From: JAAYCI01 sp964370295
Lineage (GTDB): Bacteria; Bacillota; Clostridia; Oscillospirales; Ruminococcaceae
Assembly: GCA_964370295.1 (NCBI GenBank)
Contig: CAYJIR010000018.1
Coordinates: forward strand, 1 to 42,079
DNA length: 42,079 nt
Direction of reading: 5' to 3'
Of this stretch, positions 8,353 through 17,400 are shown piece after piece; the first letter of the stretch is position 1, and each line of letters opens with the position of its first letter. The translations under genes and the position numbers were made by a program. Below the pieces are notes generated by a model. That model was not told the origin of the DNA and did not search any database. It saw only the letters and a list, made by a program, of their open reading frames with translations.

Positions 8353-9051
8353 CTAGGCCACACTTACAGAATGCAACGTAATATCTTTTTTGGGTGTGTC
8401 GTTGTCGTCTGTGTCCACTTGTGCAATGCGGTCTACTACGTCCATGCCAGAAATAACTTGTCCAAATACTGTGTCTCGGTAATCGAGGTATGGGAGGCCA
8501 CCGGCCTGTTGATAGGTGTCGACCACTTCCTGTGGGTATCCGGCTGTAGTTAAGGTGGTCAAGGCAGCTTCATCCAAATTCGCCGGGGGGCTTGCCACAA
8601 TGTAAAATTGAGAGAGTAAGCTGCCTTGCGCATCGTTGGCCCCGGCCATACACAGTGCACCTGCGTAGTGATGTAAAGAGGGGGTTATTTCGTTTGGAAA
8701 AGCATGGTTCCATATGCTGGTGCCACCAAGACCGGTGCCCTCGGCATCTCCTCCTTGGATAACAAAGCCCTCTTTTGCGCGATGAAAAAGGGTTTCATCA
8801 TAGTAGCCGGCTTGTGCAAGGCCAAGAAAGTTTTCGCATGCCATTGGGGCAAGCTCGGGATAGAGCACAGCAGTGATAGTTCCCTCGCTGGTTTCTAAAT
8901 ATACCAAAACGGCATCTTCATTTGGTGTCGTAAACTGTAGTACACTGCTTTCTACAGTACCACGTTCGTTTGTGACTCCTGTTTCATCAGTACTTGCACA
9001 TCCCAACAATAGCAGGGAAAGAACAAGGCACAGGCAGGTTATATATTTCAA
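8353..9051 (-). CDS. Cyclophilin-type peptidyl-prolyl isomerase lipoprotein
   Basis: A 232-residue extracytoplasmic prolyl isomerase. The signal peptide ends in a lipobox, LLLGC with Cys18, so it is lipid-anchored outside the membrane. The cyclophilin domain covers about residues 48-230, with FHRAKEGFVIQGGD and GTGLGG as recognisable active-site and loop motifs. The start is a TTG at 9051 after AAGGAA. Such lipoproteins assist folding of secreted proteins, as PrsA does with a different fold. It lies upstream of cls on the same strand. Confidence 0.9.
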   Translation of the reverse strand: MKYITCLCLVLSLLLLGCASTDETGVTNERGTVESSVLQFTTPNEDAVLVYLETSEGTITAVLYPELAPMACENFLGLAQAGYYDETLFHRAKEGFVIQGGDAEGTGLGGTSIWNHAFPNEITPSLHHYAGALCMAGANDAQGSLLSQFYIVASPPANLDEAALTTLTTAGYPQEVVDTYQQAGGLPYLDYRDTVFGQVISGMDVVDRIAQVDTDDNDTPKKDITLHSVSVA

Positions 9052-9186
9052 TCCTACTCTTTCCTTCCTAAAAAAATATCAAGCAAAGTATAGAAAATAT
9101 AAATACGATTCTATGTGGATTTAATTCCTTAGACAGGGTTAACATGCCTGTATTCGTAAGCTATAAAAACTTGCCTGCGAAAAGGC

Positions 9187-9215
9187 TTGACCTCACCCAA
9201 TTTTTGGGATATCAT
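9187..9215 (+). promoter_or_regulatory. Promoter of the DUF1292 gene
   Basis: TTGACC (9187-9192) and TATCAT (9210-9215) are separated by 17 bases, 45 bases upstream of the start codon. Confidence 0.65.
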
Positions 9216-9259
9216 TAAGGAAAGCCTGTGGGCAAAAAATAGTTAGGAGTGCTCCATTT

Positions 9260-9598
9260 ATGCGTGAACCTCCCTCAACAAATGATCCAAAGGAGTCTTA
9301 TGGGCCTAGTCTATTGTCTTTGACAGATGAGGATGGCCTTGAACACCTGTTTGAAGTGGTTGACGAGGGCGAAATAGACGATATTTCGTATCTTGCGGTG
9401 CTTCCCTACGAAAATGATCCCCAAAAAGAACTGGAAACAGATGCCACTTTGCTAATAATGCGCCTTGCACAAGAGGAAGAGGGCGAGGATAGTTGTTTTG
9501 ATATTGTGGAAGACGAAGCCGAATTGGCTAAAGTGATGCGTATGTTTCGTCCGCGTTTAAGCGCCCTGTATGATATTGATGAAGATGAATTGGTGTGA
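9260..9598 (+). CDS. DUF1292 domain protein
   Basis: A 112-residue, strongly acidic cytoplasmic protein of the DUF1292 (YrzB-like) family. Recognisable blocks are LSLTDEDGLEHLFEVVDEGE, YLAVLPYE and CFDIVEDEAELAKVMRMF. The function of the family is unknown; members often lie near RNA or cell-division genes in Firmicutes. TTAGGAGTG precedes the ATG. The 6S RNA gene begins about 45 bases after its stop codon, and the only strong terminator lies beyond 6S, so the transcript may run into it. Confidence 0.88.
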   Translation: MREPPSTNDPKESYGPSLLSLTDEDGLEHLFEVVDEGEIDDISYLAVLPYENDPQKELETDATLLIMRLAQEEEGEDSCFDIVEDEAELAKVMRMFRPRLSALYDIDEDELV

Positions 9599-9641
9599 TA
9601 GTTCATTTTTATGTTATCATTGCCAGACAAAAAATGATATT

Positions 9642-9835
9642 GGTTTGCCTGCCTTGTTCGATTTGATGTGGCCATAATTATCCTACTGGTTATAGAAAAG
9701 GAGCTTGGAGTCGAGCTGTGAATTGCAGACCTCCCGGCATTGCCGGAGGAAGGGAGCATGCAACATCTCGCAGAGCACCGCCCTACTTGTAAGAGTGGGT
9801 GATAACTAGGCTACAGACGACAAGGTGGGCCAATT
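9642..9835 (+). ncRNA. ssrS: 6S RNA
   Basis: This is a regulatory RNA that mimics an open promoter and sequesters the housekeeping RNA polymerase. The ends form a closing stem: 9648-9658 pairs with 9819-9829 over 11 pairs with a few G-U. The interior contains blocks I associate with Clostridial 6S RNA: GCAGACCTCC, GGAGGAAGGGAGCATGCAAC, and the 3' part ending in CTACAGACGACAAGG. The size (about 185-195 nt) and the terminator directly after it fit. The exact ends are estimated from the stem. A covariance search with the 6S model would settle it. Confidence 0.82.
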
Positions 9836-9847
9836 TATAATAAAATT

Positions 9848-9894
9848 GAAGAGGCTGCAAGGGAGTATGAGTTCCCTGTGGCCTCTTCTTTTAT
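9848..9894 (+). terminator. Bidirectional terminator between 6S RNA and the FapA gene
   Basis: GAAGAGGC (9848-9855) pairs with GCCTCTTC (9881-9888), with an inner AGGGA/TCCCT stem, then TTTTATT. The minus strand has AATTTTATT after the same hairpin, so it probably also ends the FapA-type gene, whose stop codon lies at its edge. Confidence 0.85.
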
Positions 9895-11291
9895 TATTGA
9901 ACTGCCAATTTCTCTATATACTCACCCTCGCGTTTAAAGCGTACTTTGCCAAACTTTCTATCCGTCACGTATTCCCGCGTGTCGATGCTGATGAGCACAC
10001 CGGGGAATACACGGTCTCTTGCTACAACACCAGCCGAGCTCATGCTGTCCATTTTGCGTTTGATGTTTTGGCGCTCTAGCTCTAGCATTTTCAGAACTTG
10101 CAAAGACGCCATTTTTTTCTTTTCCATGTCCTTATATTCTGGTAAATCTTTTCCTTTGTTTGGTTTTTGGCGGTTGAGTTTTTCAAAAGCGGAAAGGCTT
10201 TGTATCATTCGTTGCACATCTTGATTGCGTTTTTCTATGCTCTGCGCCACTTCCTGACCGCGTTTTAATAAGCTCTTTTCTAGTCCCACAAATATTTCGG
10301 TGCTTGTGTCTTCATCGCCGCCCAGTATTTGACAGATAAGCCCACCCTTTGCGTGGATTTCACAGCCCACCACCAGGCCCTGCCTTCCCAAAGCGCGTAC
10401 CTGGCCACCTGCCACAACCTCGCACCCGCGAAAATGCTCGGCAGAGATGTCTCGTCCGGCCTTTAAGTCGGCCCGTTCAAAATGCTTTGCCCAAATATTA
10501 TCTTTCGCCTGTAGTGTGCCGCGGCCATATAGGGGGCTTATTCCGCCGCATAGCACAATATTCCGTTTCGCTTCTATGGTGGATTCTTGGCAATGACCGG
10601 CCACGTAAACACTGGCTCCCCCTTTGATAACACTGTTTGCCAGCACGTCCTTATCTATCACAATGTCCCCCTCAAATTCTAAGGGGCCATCTTGTTCACA
10701 AAGGCTTTCCACATGTAAAACAGGGGTAAGCTGCATACTGCCATCGATAAATCGAATATGGCTGTCTACAGGTACAAAGTATTGTAGGCCGTCTTCACTT
10801 TTTTCGAACCCAAAGCCGTCCAAGTCTTTTGTGGGGGGCAATGTATTTTTGGGTGGCAATACCCTGCCGTTTACTGTGCACCCTGGTATTCCTTGCACCG
10901 GTAACATCGTTTCGGCCAAAACAGTGCCTGCTTTAAGCTCTTGTAAAAAAGATAAATCGTCTAACACCAGGCCGCCATCCAGCCCTGTGCGTATATTTGC
11001 ATTTTCTTGTTGGTCCACTTTATAAACAAGACGGCCGGGCGTTCCTTCTTGCGCTTCTGTGCCGCGTGCCACCTCCATAAGCTCACCATTTATACGGTTG
11101 TGTAATGCAGCTTTTATCATATCGTCACGCACACCAAAGGTGACACCGTTTTGCAATAGCCAAGCTTGCAATCCTTCTTCGGTGTAGGGGTGATCTTTTT
11201 GGGGAGACGGCAACATTACCCATGCGCGCATCTCATCCGGGCTGATAACCACTTTGCTTTCTTGTGTGAACATTTGCGCCAAATCATCCAT
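9894..11291 (-). CDS. FapA (DUF342) family protein
   Basis: A 465-residue cytoplasmic protein of the FapA/DUF342 family, with an N-terminal regulatory part and a central stack of short beta-helix turns (about residues 170-330: IVIDKDVLANSVIKGGASVYVAG and following Gly-rich turns). A C-terminal coiled coil follows at about 345-425. I chose the ATG at 11291 because AGAGGAA lies just before it; an ATG ten codons upstream has no such site. FapA-type proteins have been linked to envelope sensing and flagellar placement, but no flagellar gene is near, so the role here is open. Confidence 0.85.
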   Translation of the reverse strand: MDDLAQMFTQESKVVISPDEMRAWVMLPSPQKDHPYTEEGLQAWLLQNGVTFGVRDDMIKAALHNRINGELMEVARGTEAQEGTPGRLVYKVDQQENANIRTGLDGGLVLDDLSFLQELKAGTVLAETMLPVQGIPGCTVNGRVLPPKNTLPPTKDLDGFGFEKSEDGLQYFVPVDSHIRFIDGSMQLTPVLHVESLCEQDGPLEFEGDIVIDKDVLANSVIKGGASVYVAGHCQESTIEAKRNIVLCGGISPLYGRGTLQAKDNIWAKHFERADLKAGRDISAEHFRGCEVVAGGQVRALGRQGLVVGCEIHAKGGLICQILGGDEDTSTEIFVGLEKSLLKRGQEVAQSIEKRNQDVQRMIQSLSAFEKLNRQKPNKGKDLPEYKDMEKKKMASLQVLKMLELERQNIKRKMDSMSSAGVVARDRVFPGVLISIDTREYVTDRKFGKVRFKREGEYIEKLAVQ

Positions 11292-11390
11292 AGATAGTTC
11301 CTCTCTATACGTCTCATGCATCTTAGAAGATATTATTTCTAATTATAGACTAAGAATAGAGGAATACGCAATCTTTTTTTAAACAAAATA

Positions 11391-11420
11391 AAGACAGGTG
11401 TGCCTACTCTATGGTATTAT
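11391..11420 (+). promoter_or_regulatory. Candidate promoter of the P-type ATPase gene
   Basis: AAGACA (11391-11396) and TATTAT (11415-11420) are separated by 18 bases, about 28 bases before the start codon. Confidence 0.4.
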
Positions 11421-11448
11421 TAAGAAATAAAGTAGAGAGGAGCTTGGC

Positions 11449-14091
11449 ATGAGCGAGTACCAAAAACCCTTAAAGGATTTTTTGCAGGAATGGGAAACCC
11501 CAATACACGAGGGGCTCTCACAAGAGCAAGCGCAAGAAAAATTGCTGAAATATGGCGAGAACCGTTTGGCGCAACAGAAGAAAAAGAGTCTTTTTATACG
11601 GTTTATTTTTCAGTTTAAAGACCCAATGATATTGATTTTGCTGGGTGCAGCTGTGGTGAGCTTTGTGGTGGCCTTAGGTGGGCATGACCCCAACGAGTTC
11701 TTTGAACCTCTTCTGATATTGCTAATTGTGGTTGCCAATGCTGTTTTAAGTTTAAGCCAAGAGAGCCGTGCCGAAAAGGCCCTGGAAGCCTTAAAAAATC
11801 TTTCGGCGCCTCATGCACGTGTTTTGCGTGATGGAGAAGAACAAAAGGTGGATGCGCTCACCTTGGTTCCCGGGGATATAGTACTTATTGAGGCAGGAGA
11901 TTTCATTCCGGCAGACGGACGGCTTTTGGAAAGTGCGAGCTTAAAATGTGAAGAAAGTGCGCTCACCGGTGAAAGTGTTCCCAGCGAAAAGGATGCAAAC
12001 GCAGTGGTGGCGGAAGAGGCTCCTTTGGGCGACCGTCTAAATATGGTATATACAGGGTGTTCGGTAAGTTATGGGCGCGCACAATTTTTGGTGACAGGAA
12101 CCGGGATGAACACCGAAATGGGACGCATTGCAGGCCTTTTAAATGCTGAGGAGAGCGGTGCGACGCCCTTGCAACAAAAGCTAGCCCAATTGTCACGTTT
12201 ATTGGGGATTATGGCACTTGTTATTTGTGTGATTATTTTTGGGTTGGGTCTTTGGTTTGGCATGGCCTGGATTGAAATATTTATGACGGCTGTGTCGTTA
12301 GCGGTTTCGGCCATACCGGAGGGCTTGCCGGCCATAGTTACAATTGTTTTGGCCATTGGTGTGCAACGTATGGTGAAGAAAAATGCGGTTATTCGTCGTT
12401 TGCCTGCGGTGGAAACGCTGGGCTCTGCCTCTGTGGTGTGTAGCGATAAAACAGGCACATTAACACAGAACCGCATGACCTTAACCAAAGCGTTTAGTGC
12501 GGAATCGTCCACCTGGGAAGACATTGGTGAAGAGAATGGAGAAGCCATACGCAAACTGTTGGCCCATGCCACTTTGTGTTGTGATGCCAGCGTGCAAATA
12601 GAGGAGGATGGCACACTGCAACTCCTTGGCGACCCCACCGAAACATCTATTGTGCAAGCGGCTTTGCAAAATGGCCTACCCAAGGAAGATTTGGCAGAGT
12701 TGTATCCGCGTGAGGGTGAAGTGCCCTTTGATTCCGACCGTAAGCGCATGAGTGTTATTTGCAAGTTCGATGGGAAATTACGCGTTATTACAAAGGGTGC
12801 TTTTGATTCTTTGGTGCCATGTTGCAATTCGTTCGACGATAAAGCCATGGCTGCAAAAGTGGATGAAATGAGTGAAAATGCCCTGCGAGTTTTGGCCGTG
12901 GCTTATAAAGACATCAATGCTTTGCCAAAAGATTTAAATAGTGAAACGGTGGAAAATGGTTTGCAGTTTTTGGGGATTGTGGGCATGATAGACCCCCCAA
13001 GGCCCGAAGTTCGCGATGCTGTGGCCGTTTGTCGCAAGGCCGGCATTCGTCCGGTTATGATTACGGGCGATCATGTGGTGACAGCCCAAGCCATTGCCAA
13101 AGATCTTGGTATGCTTCGCGAGGGCGAGGAAAGCCTAACGGGGCAGCAACTTGCTCAACTGAATGAAGAAGAATTAGATGCGCGTGTGGAAAACATTTCT
13201 GTGTATGCGCGCGTGTCGCCAGAGGATAAAATCCGCATCGTGAAAGCCTGGCAAAAACGTGGCGATGTGGTGTCTATGACTGGGGACGGTGTAAACGATG
13301 CGCCGGCACTTAAGGCGGCCGATATTGGTTGTGCCATGGGTATTACAGGCACAGATGTGGCCAAAGGTGCCGCCGATATGACCTTGATCGATGACAATTT
13401 CACCACCATTGTAGACGCGGTGAAAGAAGGACGTGGCATTTACGACAATATCCGAAAAACAGTAGGTTTTTTGTTGGGAACCAACATCGGCGAGGTTTTT
13501 ACTGTTTTGCTGTCGATGATATTCTTTCAGGTAAGCCCTTTGCTTAGCATGCAACTTTTATGGATAAATTTGGTCACAGACAGTCTGCCGGCCATTGCTT
13601 TGGGACGCGAAGCTGTGGATGATGAAGTGATGTTGGCCAAGCCTCGCCCGAAAGACGAGAGTATCTTTGCCCATCAATTGGGCGCACAAGTTCTTTTGCA
13701 GGGTGTGATGTTTGCGGCACTTACCCTAGGTGCTTTTGCCATTGGGTATCTTATATCCGCGCCACAACAAGCACTGGATGTGGCACGGACGATGGCGTTT
13801 TTAACTTTGGCACAGTCTCAAATTTTCCACGCATTTAATATGCGCTCGCGCCATAGTATTTTTCGCATTGGAGTATTTTCCAATAAATATTTAAATGGGG
13901 CTTGCCTACTTAGCTTAACGCTTACGTTATTGGTTGCTTTTGTTCCTCCCCTTGCCACGGCATTTTCGTTGGTGCCACTTCCGCTTGCGCTTTATTTATT
14001 GGTTTTGGCTTTTTCTCTTTTGCCGCTTCCTATTTTAGAAATTGCCAAAGCTACCGGATTATTAAGGCACGAGAAACACCTTCGTAAATAG
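11449..14091 (+). CDS. Calcium-transporting P-type ATPase (type IIA)
   Basis: An 880-residue membrane pump, probably exporting Ca2+ at the cost of ATP. The phosphorylated residue is Asp333 in SDKTGTLT; TGES lies near residue 180 and the hinge motif GDGVND spans 612-617. Calcium-ligand motifs of the SERCA class are present: PEGLP in helix M4 (Glu291), NIGEV in M5 and NLVTDSLPA in M6. It has the N-terminal cation-ATPase domain and the C-terminal M7-M10 block. GAGAGGAG precedes the ATG. It stands alone, divergent from the FapA-type gene. Mn2+ transport is possible in this family but the ligand set favours Ca2+. Confidence 0.93.
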   Translation: MSEYQKPLKDFLQEWETPIHEGLSQEQAQEKLLKYGENRLAQQKKKSLFIRFIFQFKDPMILILLGAAVVSFVVALGGHDPNEFFEPLLILLIVVANAVLSLSQESRAEKALEALKNLSAPHARVLRDGEEQKVDALTLVPGDIVLIEAGDFIPADGRLLESASLKCEESALTGESVPSEKDANAVVAEEAPLGDRLNMVYTGCSVSYGRAQFLVTGTGMNTEMGRIAGLLNAEESGATPLQQKLAQLSRLLGIMALVICVIIFGLGLWFGMAWIEIFMTAVSLAVSAIPEGLPAIVTIVLAIGVQRMVKKNAVIRRLPAVETLGSASVVCSDKTGTLTQNRMTLTKAFSAESSTWEDIGEENGEAIRKLLAHATLCCDASVQIEEDGTLQLLGDPTETSIVQAALQNGLPKEDLAELYPREGEVPFDSDRKRMSVICKFDGKLRVITKGAFDSLVPCCNSFDDKAMAAKVDEMSENALRVLAVAYKDINALPKDLNSETVENGLQFLGIVGMIDPPRPEVRDAVAVCRKAGIRPVMITGDHVVTAQAIAKDLGMLREGEESLTGQQLAQLNEEELDARVENISVYARVSPEDKIRIVKAWQKRGDVVSMTGDGVNDAPALKAADIGCAMGITGTDVAKGAADMTLIDDNFTTIVDAVKEGRGIYDNIRKTVGFLLGTNIGEVFTVLLSMIFFQVSPLLSMQLLWINLVTDSLPAIALGREAVDDEVMLAKPRPKDESIFAHQLGAQVLLQGVMFAALTLGAFAIGYLISAPQQALDVARTMAFLTLAQSQIFHAFNMRSRHSIFRIGVFSNKYLNGACLLSLTLTLLVAFVPPLATAFSLVPLPLALYLLVLAFSLLPLPILEIAKATGLLRHEKHLRK

Positions 14092-14401
14092 GGATTTCTC
14101 CACAACACACAAACCTGTGCCGCTATGTGGCGAATGCCGTTTTGTGTGTTGTCAGATTGTAAGATTTTTTTGCATAAGCGAAAAACTTATATTCTGGGCG
14201 ACATTTGCCGCCCGTTGGTATAAGAATTGAAGAATGGGTTTGAGTGCTATACCTTCACAGCGTATGTTTTTACGATATGATTTTGCAATCTTTATAAACC
14301 GGGCTTGCAGTGCGAGCCTAAATAGAAGTTTGGATAATATATCAATTTGTTTTGTGCGCGTTTATTAAATCAATGTTTTTGTTTTTCGTCCCGGAGGACA
14401 T
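14092..14401. other. 310-base gap with two strong hairpins
   Basis: No gene is visible. ACAACACACAAA (14102-14113) pairs perfectly with TTTGTGTGTTGT (14141-14152) around an inner GCC/GGC hairpin; a T-run (14164-14171) follows after a 12-base spacer, so this may be an imperfect terminator for the ATPase gene. A second structure at 14186-14224 combines CTTATA/TATAAG with an apical GGGCG/CGCCC stem. A small GGCT/AGCC hairpin lies near 14303-14321. I see no convincing promoter for the following permease gene. Confidence 0.5.
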
Positions 14402-17400
14402 ATGTACCATAAAACACTGTTTAAAAGTTTGCGTCGAGAGCTAAGGGGCAGCTTGAATCGTTTTATTTCTATTTTTGCCATCACGGCGCTTGGGGGGAGC
14501 TTTTTTGTAGGGCTTACCTCTATTGGGCCAGACATGTTGCTTACGGCGAACCATTATTACGAAGCAAACCAATTGGCCGACTATCGGCTATTGTCCAGTT
14601 TTGGCTTTACAGAAGACGATATCACCGCTTTAGAGGAAAGTGGCGATTATTCTGCGGTTTCTGCAGGATATGGCCTTGATGTACTGGTGGAAGGTACGCA
14701 GGGTCCTGTTCCTGTGCGCATACATAGTATACCGCAAGGTGCTGATGATACATCCCAGCTCAATCGCCCGGAAATTTTGCAAGGTCGCTATCCCGAGGCC
14801 GCTAACGAGTGTTTGGCCGATGCTACCGGTGGCGAAGCCATTGGCGATGTGGTGATGCTTTCGCCGGAAACCTCTGAAGATGCGCAAGATTTATTAACCA
14901 CACAAGAATTCACTGTAGTGGGTATAGCAGAGTCACCCTATTATATATACCATACCCGAGGCAATACCGAATTGGGTGATGGACAACTTAGCCGTTTTTA
15001 TTTGGTTTTACCATCGGCGTTCGATTCTGAATATTATTTGGAAGTTTTTTTGCGCGATAGTGCTGCCGAGGGCTTAGACAGTTTCGATGATGCCTATGAT
15101 GCAACACAAAGCAGTGGAGAAGAGCGTCTGGAAGCTTTTGCCCAAGAGCGCGAGAGTATACGTTATAACGAAATTATGCAAGAGGCCGAAGTGGAACTTG
15201 CCGATGCACGGGAAGAACTTTTAGAGGGGCAAATAGAATTGGCAGATGCCAAAGCCGAGGCGGAGGTTGAATTTGCCGATGCGGAGGCCGAACTGGCGGA
15301 GGCTAAAGCAGAACTGGTGGCTGGGCAAGACGAGCTGACAGCCGGGCAAAATGAGCTAGTGGCTGCACGTGAGGCATTGGAAAGTGGTCGCAGAGAATTG
15401 TCGACCCAAGCGGCCTTATTGCAAAACGGGCAAAATGCCCAGGCGGCCGGTGAGGCAGACCTTGCTGCCGGACGTGCCTCTTTAGAGGCCGAACGCAATG
15501 CACTGCTGGAGGGTCAAGCAGCTTATGAGGCAGGGCTTTCTGAGTATAATGCAGGCTTAGCCACCTATCAAAGCGGGCTGGCCGCCTGGCAAGAGGCAGA
15601 GCGTGGTGTTCTCGCTTTGCGTTCGCAGTACGAAGCGAGCGAGCAGGCGTATCTGGCCGCAGAATCCCGTTTAAATGAATTGAAAAATGGAACGGAATCC
15701 CTTGCGGCAAAATCGGAGACTTTGGGAAGTTATGTGTTGCCTGCACAGGAAGCTGACTATCGAAGTTTGGGCACAGAGGCGGCAAATCAACTGGAAGAAC
15801 TTCTTGCCATTTTGCCAGAGGACTCTGCCCAAAAAACTGCCTTGCAAAATGCTCTTGTCGGCATGCGTAGCGCTTTACTCCTTGCGTATGATGCCGGCTT
15901 GATAGAAGTGAAAACGTTGTTGGATGACACCGTTTTGCCCTTGCTAGACACAGAAATTTCCGATCAAAGCACGGCTCTTGTTAGGCAAAAAACTGAATTA
16001 GATGGTTTTTTGTCTACGGTGCAAAGCGCTGAAAGTGCGTTAGCCGGGCAAAAAGAGCCTTTGGAAATTGCACGTGTGCAGTTAGAGCAAAGTCAAGTTG
16101 CTTTACTCACAAGCCAAGCACAATTGCAGGCGGGCATGGTGGCCCTTGCACAAGCAGAAGCAGAGTTGAACGCCGGTGCCGAGCAACTGCAGCAGAGCGC
16201 GCAGCAAATCGAGCAGGGGTCTGCTCAGTTAAATGCAGCCAGTGCACAGCTTTCCGGTGCGGAAAGCGATATCCAAGTTGGCGAAAGCGAGTTGTCTGAC
16301 GCAGAAACTGAATTGGCAGACGGGTGGGCTGACTTTTTCGAAGGACAGCAAGATCTTGCGCAGGCACGGGCCGAAGCCGATTTGGAATTTGCCGATGCCG
16401 AGGAAGAATTGGCCGATGCTGAAGCGGAACTGGCCGACGCCGAGGCGGAGCTTGCAGATTTGGAAATGCCGGAATGGTTCGTGCAAACGCGCGAAGCACA
16501 ACCGGGATACAGTAGCTTCGAAAACAGTGTGGATAGCCTGCGCGCCCTTGCAGGGGTATTCCCGGTATTTTTCTTTCTTGTGTCAACCTTGGTTTGCCTT
16601 ACCACCATGACACGTATGGTAGAGGAAAAGCGTACGCAAATAGGCGCCTTAAAAGCACTGGGTTATTCCAAAGCGGCCATTGCTTTTGAATATTTGTTCT
16701 ATGGTTCGGTGGCCAGTTTGTCGGGGGCTGTGGTGGGTGCCGCTTTTGGCATCACGGTATTTCCCATTATTCTATGGGAAGCGTATTCCCTGATGTATAA
16801 CATGCCCAGCTTAAGTCTCGCCATTCATCCCGTATATGTTCCTCTTAGCATTGGAGTTAGTGTTTTAAGCACAGCGGGAGCCACACTGGCCGCTTGCCTG
16901 GGTGAACTGCATAGTGTGCCGGCGATGCTGATGCGCCCGAAAGCCCCAAGGGCAGGTAAGCGCATTCTTTTAGAGCGAATACCCTTTTTGTGGAAGCGCA
17001 TGAATTTCATTCAAAAAGTGACCAGCCGCAATATATTCCGCTATAAAAAACGGTTTTTAATGACGATCATTGGTGTTGCAGGGTGTACGGCCTTGCTCCT
17101 TACCGGCTTTGGCTTAAACGATACCATTGGCCGCGTTATTCCCTTGCAGTTTGAAAAAATAAACAATTACGATGCAACCATTATATTATCAGAGCCATCC
17201 TCGTCACAGGAGGATAGCCAGCTAAATGAGACTTTGTCTACTTTTGGCGAGGGGCTGTATTTTGATCAGTACAGTGTAGAAGTGGATTTTGAGGATAAAA
17301 CAAGCGGAAATATGGCGGTGTATTTATTTGTGCCGGAGCAAACGCAACAGTTACAAGATTTTTTGCGATTTTATGATCCTCAAACTGAAGAACCTTTTTA

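Noticed and set aside
15163..16608. Ser/Ala-rich frames opposite the FtsX permease gene
   Set aside because: These are shadows of the coiled-coil repeats; they have no start signals and no family likeness.
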